In this document: piece by piece, positions 26,022-34,867 of the stretch
How the letters are laid out: each line of letters begins with the position of its first letter
Position numbering within the stretch: position 1 is the stretch's first letter
Assembly (NCBI GenBank): GCA_964352675.1
Contig: CAYGSN010000008.1
Coordinates: forward strand, 14,170-78,169
Source of the DNA: CAYGSN01 sp964352675
Lineage (GTDB): Bacteria; Pseudomonadota; Alphaproteobacteria; Micavibrionales; Micavibrionaceae
Direction: 5' to 3'
DNA length: 64,000 nucleotides
Made by a program: the position numbers and the translations under genes
The notes under the pieces: model-generated
Database searches by the model: none
What the model was told of the DNA's origin: nothing
The model's input: the letters and a program-made list of their open reading frames with translations, nothing else

Positions 26022-26984
26022 TCAGGCGGCTTTGCTGTTGGCAAACCGCCCGCCGGGACGGTAGAGCTCCAAATAATGCGGCAGAATTAGATCGAGCGCC
26101 TGTGGGGAAATACCCAGATCAGAAAGCGTGAGCGCGGTTTCGCTCACCACATTGTCGGTCTTCAGGGATTCAACCTGATCGCGGGTCAGAAGCGGTTTCG
26201 GCAGAAGACTTAAAACTGAAGCCTGTAGCTTTGCCAGCCCAAATGGCACAGATATCAGCGCGGGATGAAGCCCGGTATACTCAAACAGCGTCTCGTAAAC
26301 CTCTTTCAAGCTCAGAATATCCGGCCCGCCCAGCTCGTAAATTTTCCCCTGCGGATTGTCCTGCCCCAGAGCAGGACGGCAGAACGCGGCCATAACCGCA
26401 TCGGCCACATCACCGACAAAGACCGGCTGGAATTTCGTATGCCCTCCGCCAATCAACGGCAGAGCGGGGAGTATTTGCGCCATCTTCGCAAACATATTGA
26501 AGAACTCGTCATCCTCACCAAACACAACAGAGGGGCGCAGAATCGTTACGTGTGGGAAGTTCTTCAGCACAGCCTGCTCCCCAGCCAGTTTGGTTTTTGC
26601 ATATTTTGAATGCGATCGCTCAGCACCCAGGGACGATATATGCACAAAGCGCTCCGCCCCCTGCTTGGCGCAGGACGCCGCGATAAGGGCCGGAAGGTCA
26701 GTATGGATTTTTTCGAACTGCTTGCGGTAGCGCTCGTAAAGAATACCGATGCAATTCACAACGAAATCCGAGCCTTTCACGGCCTGAGCCACAGATTCGG
26801 CATCACCGTAATCGCACGGGAAAGGCACAATTTGGCCAACCACGCCGCAGGTGCGCAGGAAATACGCCCGCTCCGGCACACGGGTAGCAACCTTCACCGT
26901 TACGCCTTTTTTCGCGAGCTCACGCACCACCTGCGTGCCAATGAATCCTGTGCCCCCGAAGACCGTTGCAGTTTTGTAATTCAT
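26022..26984 (-). CDS. NDUFA9-like NAD(P)-binding protein (atypical SDR)
   Basis: The 320-residue protein has an extended SDR fold with nucleotide-binding TVFGGTGFIGTQVVRELAK, VNCIGILYE and HISSLGAERSHSKYAKTKLAGE (YxxxK). It belongs to the complex-I NDUFA9 subunit family seen in alphaproteobacteria and mitochondria. It may bind NADPH and associate with complex I, or act in quinone or lipid metabolism; no nuo genes are near. The second ATG (26984) has AAAAGG at a better distance than the first (26990). Confidence 0.88.
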   Translation of the reverse strand: MNYKTATVFGGTGFIGTQVVRELAKKGVTVKVATRVPERAYFLRTCGVVGQIVPFPCDYGDAESVAQAVKGSDFVVNCIGILYERYRKQFEKIHTDLPALIAASCAKQGAERFVHISSLGAERSHSKYAKTKLAGEQAVLKNFPHVTILRPSVVFGEDDEFFNMFAKMAQILPALPLIGGGHTKFQPVFVGDVADAVMAAFCRPALGQDNPQGKIYELGGPDILSLKEVYETLFEYTGLHPALISVPFGLAKLQASVLSLLPKPLLTRDQVESLKTDNVVSETALTLSDLGISPQALDLILPHYLELYRPGGRFANSKAA

Positions 26985-27118
26985 GCTCATGCCTTTTATA
27001 ACCTTCTTGATAAAACCAACGCCAAAGCTTTTAAAACTCTAGCATTATCCTCTAGAATTAAAAAGATTGAAACTCTGCCGCGCTTGTATGCGAATAAAGT
27101 TCAAAGGGGGTTGCAGAA

Positions 27119-27865
27119 GTGATTAGAAATATTTCCGTTTTTTTACTATTTGTTTTGGTTGTGGCGCTTTGGGGCAGGGCATTACAAGCCCGCTTCTCTG
27201 ACCTGGATATTAGTACCAGCCCAAACCCGGTGGTGGTGGAATTGTTCACATCCCAAAGCTGCTCCTCTTGCCCCCCGGCCGATGCGGTTCTGGCTGAACT
27301 ATCCGGGCGGGATAATATCATCGCGCTGGGTTGCCATGTCACCTATTGGGATCATTTAAACTGGCGCGATCCACAAAGCCAGGAATTCTGTACTGAGCGC
27401 CAGCGCCATTATGCGCAGTTCCGAAATTCCCGCCGCACCTATACCCCGCAGATGATCGTCAACGGAACGGATGAATTTGTCGGTTCGCGTCGGGATACGG
27501 CCTCCTCCGTAATAGCCCGGGCGCAATTTCAAAATACCGTTCAGTCGGTCGGTATTCGAAAAAGCATACAGGGCAAGTTCCACTTGGATTTACCGGAGAT
27601 AGAGCGCAATGGCAAACGGTACGGGATATGGGTATTCGGATATAAATCCCAGCATGATCAGGATATCCCCAGCGGTGAAAATCGCGGCCGATCTGTGACT
27701 TACGTGAACGCGGCACAATCCCAGACCTATATCGGCGCATGGGACGGGCGGGCGGAAAAGCGCGAGGTGAAAATCCCCCTGGATCAAAACATTGACGGCA
27801 TCATCGTCATCATCCAGAACCGCGATTTCGGACCGATCACGGCCGCGGGGAAGCTGGTATTTTAG
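27119..27865 (+). CDS. DUF1223 thioredoxin-like exported protein
   Basis: The 248-residue protein begins at GTG 27119 after a GGGGG-rich ribosome site. An N-terminal hydrophobic signal or anchor (ISVFLLFVLVVALWG) precedes the DUF1223 core VVVELFTSQSCSSCPPADAVL, with the CxxC of a thioredoxin-like fold. The motif LGCHVTYWDHLNWRDP follows. These proteins are periplasmic and presumably redox active; substrates are unknown. It stands alone, divergent from the NDUFA9-like gene. Confidence 0.9.
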   Translation: MIRNISVFLLFVLVVALWGRALQARFSDLDISTSPNPVVVELFTSQSCSSCPPADAVLAELSGRDNIIALGCHVTYWDHLNWRDPQSQEFCTERQRHYAQFRNSRRTYTPQMIVNGTDEFVGSRRDTASSVIARAQFQNTVQSVGIRKSIQGKFHLDLPEIERNGKRYGIWVFGYKSQHDQDIPSGENRGRSVTYVNAAQSQTYIGAWDGRAEKREVKIPLDQNIDGIIVIIQNRDFGPITAAGKLVF

Positions 27866-27931
27866 GCCCATCCCGCACGCCCACATAAAAACTTTACATA
27901 TTTAAAATAATATGCTAGCTTTCTTTCTGTT

Positions 27932-28591
27932 ATGGCAAAAAAATCATTTGTAGAGGCTCTGAAAGCCGCCGCGGGCGAATATAAAACGCATCGAAACACT
28001 GCGCCTGTGATCACACCAAGTCTAAGTCAGTTTGAAAGAGCGGCGCGCGGAGCGGCTGAGCTTCTGGAACTGACATTTCCTATTCCTTCCCGCAGATTAA
28101 CAGGAGAAAGACTAAGCGATAAAATCGCCCAAATTGTAGAGGAGGATTTTCACGACCACCTCCACCATGAACGCCCCAAACTGGTGGGTAATATTGACGT
28201 GCACGTTTATAATGACGGCGCCTTTAATCCGAAAGCACCTGTTATTATGGCCCCTGATCCAAAATACAATGTGTTCGAAACAGAGGACTGCAGATATGGC
28301 AAGATGGTCTGGGCTTTTCAGGAAATGGCACAATGCTTCGCCAGAATGGCACAATGCTACGAAACCCGCATTACCCTGACAAACAATTTTACAACTGTAA
28401 AAGCCGGAGTGCCCGTGTTGGCCACCTCGCTGTATCAAGAGGGATTATCCTATAACGGACGCCCTATCCACAGAGACAACTGGGTCTACACCCAAAACGG
28501 TGTTTTGGCACCCATACCCCTTGACGAGAACAAGGCAGATCGGGTTGTCGTCACCTGTACGCCGATATGGCCGCCAAACGGAACTTATTAG
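27932..28591 (+). CDS. Unknown protein, paralogue of the next gene (copy 1)
   Basis: The 219-residue cytosolic-looking protein has no known domain. Its C-terminal half contains VPVLATSLYQEGLSYNGR and DNWVYTQNG, which align with IPILATSVFQECISWNSE and GHWIFRTQG in the next gene, so the two are diverged paralogues. A His-rich DFHDHLHHE lies near residue 75, and Cys/Met-rich MAQCFARMAQC near 130. The second gene starts 14 bp later after AGGAG, so they form a two-gene operon. Function unknown. Confidence 0.65.
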   Translation: MAKKSFVEALKAAAGEYKTHRNTAPVITPSLSQFERAARGAAELLELTFPIPSRRLTGERLSDKIAQIVEEDFHDHLHHERPKLVGNIDVHVYNDGAFNPKAPVIMAPDPKYNVFETEDCRYGKMVWAFQEMAQCFARMAQCYETRITLTNNFTTVKAGVPVLATSLYQEGLSYNGRPIHRDNWVYTQNGVLAPIPLDENKADRVVVTCTPIWPPNGTY

Positions 28592-28604
28592 GAGCTCAGG
28601 ACAG

Positions 28605-29255
28605 ATGGCTAAAATTTCAAAATTCCAACAAGGGCTGCAGGAAGTCAATCTGATTGACGATCCGGACAGCTTCATGACAACCAATATGCGCCTGTTCTAT
28701 CAGGCCGCGCTGGGCGATACGACATACAGCCGCTTCATTCTTCACCCCAGCATCAAGCGCATGGAGGGCTGGACAAACACGCTGCGCGATCTGTGGAACA
28801 GGGTGCCTTCCGCAAGAGAAATCAATAAACTCGCCGATTTCACATTTTCACGGGACGGCTTTCTTCAGGATTCCAATCTGGAAGAGTTTACTTTTATCTC
28901 CGCACCGCAGGAAAAAGAGCGGCTTGGCATCTATCCGCAGGAACACCCGTTTGTAGAACATATGGCAGACTTTGCGCAAAATTTTCATTTATTGACGGCC
29001 ACGCCGCGGGTGAATGTATTTCTTCTGGATTATCATGATTTCACAGAGTCAACCAGCATTCCTATTCTTGCCACATCGGTTTTCCAGGAATGCATTTCAT
29101 GGAACAGCGAGAACGGCGCCTTGTTCCACAACGAAGCCGGTCACTGGATCTTCCGCACACAAGGCGATCTGCGCTTTGAAAGAGGAAAGTCCGATGACGA
29201 CATGCCCGCTTTGGTCGTTGCCGCTATGCCCTATATGAGCGTCGCGCCGGAATAA
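28605..29255 (+). CDS. Unknown protein, paralogue of the previous gene (copy 2)
   Basis: The 216-residue protein shares with the previous gene the block I/VPI/VLATS-aromatic-QE followed by an aromatic W-I/V-F/Y motif, and both end in a short hydrophobic strand (VVAAMPYM versus VVTCTPIW). The N-terminal half has diverged strongly. No signal or membrane segment. The start ATG 28605 has GGAGCTCAGGA upstream. It is followed by a 16-bp perfect palindrome between convergent genes. I cannot name the family. Confidence 0.65.
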   Translation: MAKISKFQQGLQEVNLIDDPDSFMTTNMRLFYQAALGDTTYSRFILHPSIKRMEGWTNTLRDLWNRVPSAREINKLADFTFSRDGFLQDSNLEEFTFISAPQEKERLGIYPQEHPFVEHMADFAQNFHLLTATPRVNVFLLDYHDFTESTSIPILATSVFQECISWNSENGALFHNEAGHWIFRTQGDLRFERGKSDDDMPALVVAAMPYMSVAPE

Positions 29256-29257
29256 AC

Positions 29258-29273
29258 GATTTTCGCGAAAATC
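29258..29273. terminator. 16-bp perfect palindrome between convergent genes
   Basis: GATTTTCGCGAAAATC lies directly between the stop of the plus-strand paralogue and the stop of the minus-strand pilin-like gene. It could form a short hairpin in both transcripts. There is no long U-tract, so termination is only likely, not certain. Confidence 0.4.
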
Positions 29274-29837
29274 CTAACCGCCAAGATACAGGCGTCGAAG
29301 ATGATTCCCGCTAGGCTGTGCCACCGGTCCTGTGAAATCAACACCCTGCTGATACTGGGACGGGTCTTTCGCCCGGGCGATCAAATGCACCAGCCGCAGC
29401 GCCAGATCCCAATCCGTGGCCTCGGGGTTCATGTAAATCGTTTTACCGGCACGGTCAAAATACAGGTCGGAAATGGTTTGATCGCCGCCAAAAGAGACCT
29501 GAAAATTCTCGAACTCGCCCGCAAAGGCAAAGATTGATTGATAGGATGTCCCTTCGCCTTTATCCAGGTCTTTGAGCGAAGGCGACGGATCAATCGTGCC
29601 GGAGAGGTCTTTATCAAACACACCAAAGGAACGCCAGATAATCTCGTCCAAACGCTTCTCCTCAGGCCTGCTGCCCTCCGACGACAACGTAAAAATTTGC
29701 TTAAACCCTTCCAACGGGATGCTGGGCTGGTTGTTTTTGTCTCTTTTTGCAATATCGTTCAGAGCAAGAACAGCCACAATCCCAACAGAGGTAAAACAAA
29801 TAAGGGTCTCCAACAGACTAAGCCCACGGTTCTTCAT
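29274..29837 (-). CDS. Prepilin-like protein with type IV N-methylation motif
   Basis: The 187-residue protein starts MKNRG and continues LSLLETLICFTSVGIVAVLA. This is the prepilin peptidase pattern: a short basic leader ending in Gly, Glu at position 5 of the mature protein, and a hydrophobic helix. The rest is soluble and polar. It could be a minor pilin or pseudopilin of type IV pili or type II secretion. No pilus or secretion genes are near, so it is an isolated copy. GTG 29840 is an alternative start. Confidence 0.7.
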   Translation of the reverse strand: MKNRGLSLLETLICFTSVGIVAVLALNDIAKRDKNNQPSIPLEGFKQIFTLSSEGSRPEEKRLDEIIWRSFGVFDKDLSGTIDPSPSLKDLDKGEGTSYQSIFAFAGEFENFQVSFGGDQTISDLYFDRAGKTIYMNPEATDWDLALRLVHLIARAKDPSQYQQGVDFTGPVAQPSGNHLRRLYLGG

Positions 29838-29918
29838 CACATACCCTTTCTGAATTCAAAATAAGCTTCCCGGCACAAGAGCATAGATTTTTTCGCTATG
29901 TCAATATTTTTATCGCAA

Positions 29919-32129
29919 TCAGCCCTTCTGCACAAAACTATCCATAACGCGTTTATGACCACCATGTTCGAATTTGATATCGAGTTTATGTCCGTCGATA
30001 TTAAAAATTTCTCCATAGCCAAATTTATCGTGGAACACCCGGTCGCCGCGGGCGAACACTTCGCCGGTTTCGCTGCGAACCTTGCGCTCATGAATGCTGC
30101 TCTTTTTCTCTTTCGCCTGAAACCCGCTGGAATCCCAATGCTGGGAGCGCCCGGCATAAAGCCCGTTTTCCGAGCTGATATCCACCAGATCTTTCGGCAG
30201 CTCATCCACAAAACGGGACGGAACTGCATTCATCCAGTTCCCGTACATGCGCCGGTTGGCCGCAAACGACACATAGGCTTTTTTGCGGGCGCGCGTCAAA
30301 CCGACATAGGCCAGGCGACGCTCCTCCTCCAGCCCCTTAATCCCGTTTTCATCCATGGTGCGCTGGGACGGAAACAGCCCGTCTTCCCAGCCCGGAAGAA
30401 ACACGGCATCGAACTCCAGCCCCTTCGCGCCGTGAAGTGTCATGATGGTGACATACTCCCCGCCGCTGGCATCCTGATTTTCCAGCACCAGCGCCACATG
30501 CTCCAGGAAATTGGCCAGGCTTTCATATTCCTGCATCCCGGAGATTAGTTCCTTCAGGTTTTCAATCCGCCCCGGCGCTTCGGGGGTTTTATCCGTCTGC
30601 CACATCGCCATATAGCCGGATTCATCAAGGACCAGCGCAGCAAGCTCGGCATGGTGCATATTATCAACCAGTGATCGCCAGCGATTGAAATCATCGATCA
30701 GTTTCATCAACGTGGTTTTTTGTTTGGACTTGAGCTCATCCGTCTGGGTTAAATCCATGATCGACTGGATCAGGCTGATTCCATGAGCACGCCCGTACGC
30801 GTACAGGGTTTGCACCGTGGCGTCACCAAGCCCACGCTTGGGCGTGTTCATGATCCGCTCCAACGCCAGATCGTCATTCGGCTGGGCGATCACCCTTAAA
30901 TACGCCAGCGCATCGCGGATCTCCATGCGCTCGTAAAAGCGTGGGCCACCGAGAACTTTATAAGGCAGACCGAGCTGGATAAAGCGCTCTTCAAATTCAC
31001 GGGTTTGGAAACCTGCCCGGACCAGCACGGCGATTTCATTTAAAGCCCATTGTTTGCGCTGAAGCTGTTCAACCTCCTCGCCAATCCAGCGCGCTTCAGC
31101 CTGACCATCCCAGAGGCCCCGCACGGTAATTTTGTCACCGTCACCGGCCTCACTCCAAAGCTCCTTGCCCAAACGGCCCGTGTTATTCCCAATCACCGCC
31201 CCGGCGGCCTTCAGGATATTATTGGTCGAGCGGTAATTTTGTTCGAGGCGGATAATTTTCGCGCCGGGGAAATCCTGCTCGAATTTCAGGATATTGCCGA
31301 CCTCTGCCCCGCGCCAGCCATAGATCGACTGGTCATCATCACCAACGCAGCAAATATTTTTTGATCCCTGCGCCAGCAGCCGCAACCACAAATATTGTGC
31401 GATATTCGTGTCCTGATATTCATCCACCAGCAAATAGCGGAAGCGTTTATGATATTCATCCAAAACCGACTGGTTGGCCGGGTCTTTCAAAATCGTAATC
31501 ATATGCAGGATCAGATCCCCAAAATCACAGGCATTCACGGCGCGCAATCGATCCTGATAAATCTTGTAAAGCACCGGCAATTTGCCATCTGCCAGATCCC
31601 CTGCATCATCCACGCCAACCTGATCCGGCCCCAGCGCGCGATCTTTCCAGCGATCAATAAAATTAATCATGGCCTTGGGCACCCATTTCTTGGTGTCCAG
31701 CCCGTTAACCTCCATAATCTGTTTGAGCAAACGCACCTGATCATCGGGATCAAGGATTGTAAAATTACTGCCCAGACCCACAAGATCCGCATGGCGCCTG
31801 AGCATACGCGCCGCCAGTGAGTGAAATGTGCCGAGCATCCAGCCCTCCACCGGTTGCCCGCCGAGCAAGTTTGAGACCCGCTCCTTCATTTCCTGCGAGG
31901 CTTTGTTGGTAAAGGTCACGGCCAAAATTTGCGACGGATAGGCCCGTCCGGTATTGAGCAAATGCGCAAGCCGCGTGGTCAACACCCGCGTTTTCCCCGT
32001 CCCCGCGCCTGCCAGAACAAGGACAGGGCCGTCCAACGCTTGCACCGCTTGCATCTGGGCTTCGTTCAAACCATCGAGATAGGGGGGATTTTGGGCGCTC
32101 ATTGTCGCAACCGATTCTTGTACATTCAT
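29919..32129 (-). CDS. uvrD: UvrD/PcrA-type DNA helicase
   Basis: This superfamily 1 3'-5' helicase acts in nucleotide excision and mismatch repair. The 736 residues carry LNEAQMQAV (Q motif), Walker A LAGAGTGKT, VDEYQDTN (motif II), GDDDQSIYGWRGA (motif III), EQNYRSTNNIL (IV), VTIMTLHGAKGLEFD (V) and EERRLAYVGLTRARK (VI). The C-terminal Tudor-like tail (GDRVFHDKFGYGEI) is the PcrA/UvrD type that contacts RNA polymerase. All motifs are intact. ATG 32129 gives a slightly long N-terminus; an in-frame ATG at 32102 is also possible. Confidence 0.95.
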   Translation of the reverse strand: MNVQESVATMSAQNPPYLDGLNEAQMQAVQALDGPVLVLAGAGTGKTRVLTTRLAHLLNTGRAYPSQILAVTFTNKASQEMKERVSNLLGGQPVEGWMLGTFHSLAARMLRRHADLVGLGSNFTILDPDDQVRLLKQIMEVNGLDTKKWVPKAMINFIDRWKDRALGPDQVGVDDAGDLADGKLPVLYKIYQDRLRAVNACDFGDLILHMITILKDPANQSVLDEYHKRFRYLLVDEYQDTNIAQYLWLRLLAQGSKNICCVGDDDQSIYGWRGAEVGNILKFEQDFPGAKIIRLEQNYRSTNNILKAAGAVIGNNTGRLGKELWSEAGDGDKITVRGLWDGQAEARWIGEEVEQLQRKQWALNEIAVLVRAGFQTREFEERFIQLGLPYKVLGGPRFYERMEIRDALAYLRVIAQPNDDLALERIMNTPKRGLGDATVQTLYAYGRAHGISLIQSIMDLTQTDELKSKQKTTLMKLIDDFNRWRSLVDNMHHAELAALVLDESGYMAMWQTDKTPEAPGRIENLKELISGMQEYESLANFLEHVALVLENQDASGGEYVTIMTLHGAKGLEFDAVFLPGWEDGLFPSQRTMDENGIKGLEEERRLAYVGLTRARKKAYVSFAANRRMYGNWMNAVPSRFVDELPKDLVDISSENGLYAGRSQHWDSSGFQAKEKKSSIHERKVRSETGEVFARGDRVFHDKFGYGEIFNIDGHKLDIKFEHGGHKRVMDSFVQKG

Positions 32130-32202
32130 CCTTTAATAGATATAGAGCCAAGCCCGAAAGAACAAGACAACACAGGAGCACAGAAAAAAAGATTGGTGAA
32201 AA

Positions 32203-33306
32203 CTAAACCTTGGCCTTGCGCTGACCCGGCGCGGGTGCGGCGGCGATCTGGTTACGGCCGTTATGCTTTGCGGTGTAGAGCGCGGCATCGGCCCGCTCGA
32301 TCAAATCTTCAACACTTTCCCCCGCAACATATTCCGCAACGCCGCCGGACAGAGTAATCCGGCCAAGCTTATCGCCTGTGTTGCGATTAATAATTTCTTT
32401 GTTTGCAACGGCCAAGCGCAATGAATCGCCGACCTTCACAGATCCCTGTAAGTTGGTTTCCGGCAGCAGGATTGCAAACTCCTCCCCGCCGAAACGCGAA
32501 GCAATATCGCGGCCCTTTACCCCGTCGGTCAATGTGCGGGCGACAAGGCGCAAAACCTGATCCCCGACTTGGTGGCCGTAATTGTCGTTAAAGCTCTTGA
32601 AGTGATCGATATCCAGCATCAGCAAACAACACGCAATGCCCTCTTGCTTGGCTTCATGCACGATACGGCGAATTTCCGCATCAAACGCCTTACGATTGGC
32701 CAGCCCGGTCAAGCTATCGGTCAGCGCCTCCTTACGAACAATTTCTAAATCGCGCTGCATCTGGATCATTGCCTGTGAAGATTGCCCAAGCTTTTCCTCC
32801 AACGCCTCGTTCTGCGCCATCATCTGCTTGGTGTTGTCCATGACATTCTTCAACACGGCTTCGATTTCATCCCTGCTGATATCTTTGTTGTGCAGCTTTT
32901 CCGTCACATTGCCAAGAGAGGAATTATACTTGCTGGTAGCCTCTTTGGCGTTGGTCACCATACTGTTCACTTCGCGGATCGTGTTCTGGACCTTGTCCCC
33001 GGCTTCCTTGACCTTCTCGCTCTGGCTGTCATCGGCGAGGTATTTCTCATACAGCTCGTCACAGACATCCTGGGTGATGAGGTCGCCCGCCGCCTCCAGA
33101 ACATCTATAGAACGGGTAATTTCAGGATTTTCTTCGGAATAATATACGTACCACAGCTCATAATTAGAGGGCGTTAACGCAAGCGCATCGTCCTGAAGCC
33201 TCTTCAGAGCTGCGCTGGAGAACTCTCCGGCTTTTTCGACAGAATGGGGATACTTCACTTTTTTAAGCGCCCTTGAACCAGTTGTTTGAACCGCAGATTT
33301 CATCAT
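32203..33306 (-). CDS. GGDEF diguanylate cyclase
   Basis: The 367-residue soluble protein makes cyclic di-GMP. The N-terminal 190 residues are helical and coiled-coil-like (KEATSKYNSSLGNVTEKLHN), with a beginning (LTPSNYELWYVYYSEENPE) seen in a family of alphaproteobacterial cyclases without membrane segments. The C-terminal domain has LTDSLTGLANRKAFD, LDIDHFKSFNDNYGH and the active-site RFGGEEFAILLPE. The product-inhibition site is KGRD rather than RxxD, so feedback may be weak. It is monocistronic on the minus strand. Confidence 0.93.
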   Translation of the reverse strand: MMKSAVQTTGSRALKKVKYPHSVEKAGEFSSAALKRLQDDALALTPSNYELWYVYYSEENPEITRSIDVLEAAGDLITQDVCDELYEKYLADDSQSEKVKEAGDKVQNTIREVNSMVTNAKEATSKYNSSLGNVTEKLHNKDISRDEIEAVLKNVMDNTKQMMAQNEALEEKLGQSSQAMIQMQRDLEIVRKEALTDSLTGLANRKAFDAEIRRIVHEAKQEGIACCLLMLDIDHFKSFNDNYGHQVGDQVLRLVARTLTDGVKGRDIASRFGGEEFAILLPETNLQGSVKVGDSLRLAVANKEIINRNTGDKLGRITLSGGVAEYVAGESVEDLIERADAALYTAKHNGRNQIAAAPAPGQRKAKV

Positions 33307-33370
33307 ACCGCGCCTTATACGATATACAATAAAATATTTCCACAGCTTTCAAAACGTCCACACAGGGTTT

Positions 33371-33928
33371 TCAGATATTTTCACTGTCTGTGATAAAGCG
33401 CTCAAAATCCTGGATGTTTTCAAGGGGAAGCGGCAAATCTTCCGGACTTCCATATAAAAAACGCCCGTCCTGCATCTCGGCGAACAAATCCAGCATCCTG
33501 TTCCAAAACCCGCCCTGGTTGAAAAGGGCAACCGGTTTTTCCTCCATCCCGCCCAGCCGCAACTGCTTCCAGGTCAGGACCTCCGTCAATTCCGCCAGCG
33601 TGCCCAGTCCGCCGGGCAGAACAACAAAGCCGCCCGCCAGATCCATCATCATGGCCTGGCGTTCATGCATCGTCTGTACGATATGAAGCTGGCTCAAGCC
33701 TGTATGGGCGATTTCTCTGTCTTTCAGGAATTGCGGAATCACACCCACAACTTCAGCGCCCTCATCCAGCGCTGCCTCGGCCATGGCGCCCATCAATCCG
33801 GAACGGCCGCCCCCATAGACGACCCTTACGCCCCGCCCGGCGCAGGCCACGCCCACCTGCCGGGCCAGTGCAAAGTAATGCTCCTCAACGGCCGGGGAGG
33901 AGGAGCAAAAAATACAAACCGATTTCAT
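33371..33928 (-). CDS. LOG-family nucleotide 5'-monophosphate phosphoribohydrolase
   Basis: The 185-residue cytosolic protein belongs to the TIGR00730/LOG family. It has VYGGGRSGLMGAMAEAAL and the diagnostic PGGLGTLAELTEVLTWKQL. Members hydrolyse AMP or cytokinin nucleotides at the N-glycosidic bond and some are called putative lysine decarboxylases, wrongly. It lies alone on the minus strand between unrelated genes. Family is clear; physiological substrate is not. Confidence 0.9.
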   Translation of the reverse strand: MKSVCIFCSSSPAVEEHYFALARQVGVACAGRGVRVVYGGGRSGLMGAMAEAALDEGAEVVGVIPQFLKDREIAHTGLSQLHIVQTMHERQAMMMDLAGGFVVLPGGLGTLAELTEVLTWKQLRLGGMEEKPVALFNQGGFWNRMLDLFAEMQDGRFLYGSPEDLPLPLENIQDFERFITDSENI

Positions 33929-33946
33929 GAGATTAAACCGTATGTT

Positions 33947-34807
33947 TTACGGAGAAGCGGTTTTATCGGGGGGATTTTGCAAAACGAAATTCTTACCTCC
34001 CCAGACCACATATTTATCGCCGCAGGTCTTGTGCGCAACCTTCAGCGCCTGCGTACAGATTTCAGCATTTTCTGCCATGCCGCCGCCTTGCACAGTGAAC
34101 TCGAAATCGCCGCCACAATCTTTTTCTTCAGTCAAAGAAAGGAAGTCGAGCTGGAAAACATGCGAGGTCGGGCGGCCGGTCGGCAGGCTCTGCACCACGC
34201 TCAATATCTTCTGGCGCTTACCGTCTTTTCCGGGTTTCAGACCGACCATGATATTTTCTTCCACCGCATCACAATTCAGATCAGCAGAAAACCGCCCGCC
34301 ATATTGCCAGTACACATCGGGGTAATCTTCGGCCAGAGCGTTCATCCATAACGGAAAGCTGACCAGTTTGTTTTTAACCGTCTCCAGCTCCTGCGCCTGT
34401 ACGTCTTCCTGCACATCCAGAAAAGTTTTCAGCAAATTGGTACGGGTTTTCGTGATTTTCGTCAGGCAGGACAGTTTTTCAATTTGCTTCAGCGATGCAT
34501 TTTCGGCGCGCGCCTCTTCCCAGTCGCACTCCATATCGCGATAGGAAATCCAGCTTTGCTGAACGTTCTTTAGCGCGGCCTGACTCTCTTCCGAAAGCTG
34601 CCCGTTTAAAGATGCAAAGATTTTTTCAAGCTGCTTTTGCGATTCCTCGTGACGTTTTTTGACGCAGGCCATGACATCGGATGTATTGGCAGCGCGCTTG
34701 CACGGGGCAAGGACCGACAGATCCGCCGCCTGCGAGTGCGAAGAGCCAAAGAAAAGTAACAATGAGAAAACAGCCAGAAAAAGGCCGAGAGACAAACTCT
34801 GTTTCAT
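33947..34807 (-). CDS. Exported DUF1311/LprI-like protein with extra C-terminal domain
   Basis: The 286-residue protein has a Sec signal (LGLFLAVFSLLLFFGSSHSQA). The first half has the DUF1311/LprI pattern: spaced cysteines (APCKRAANTSDVMAC) and LKNVQQSWISYRDMECDWEEA, known from lysozyme inhibitor-like proteins. The second half, with further Cys (CDAVEENIMVGL, DCGGDFEF, TCGDKYVVWGG), is not part of that family as I know it. The start ATG 34807 gives a proper signal peptide. It acts in the periplasm or at the outer membrane; function inferred only. Confidence 0.72.
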   Translation of the reverse strand: MKQSLSLGLFLAVFSLLLFFGSSHSQAADLSVLAPCKRAANTSDVMACVKKRHEESQKQLEKIFASLNGQLSEESQAALKNVQQSWISYRDMECDWEEARAENASLKQIEKLSCLTKITKTRTNLLKTFLDVQEDVQAQELETVKNKLVSFPLWMNALAEDYPDVYWQYGGRFSADLNCDAVEENIMVGLKPGKDGKRQKILSVVQSLPTGRPTSHVFQLDFLSLTEEKDCGGDFEFTVQGGGMAENAEICTQALKVAHKTCGDKYVVWGGKNFVLQNPPDKTASP

Positions 34808-34867
34808 AAAATCGATTGTAAACAAAGCAGAGCCGCAGAGCAAAAGGAAAAACGTAAAACAAAGACT

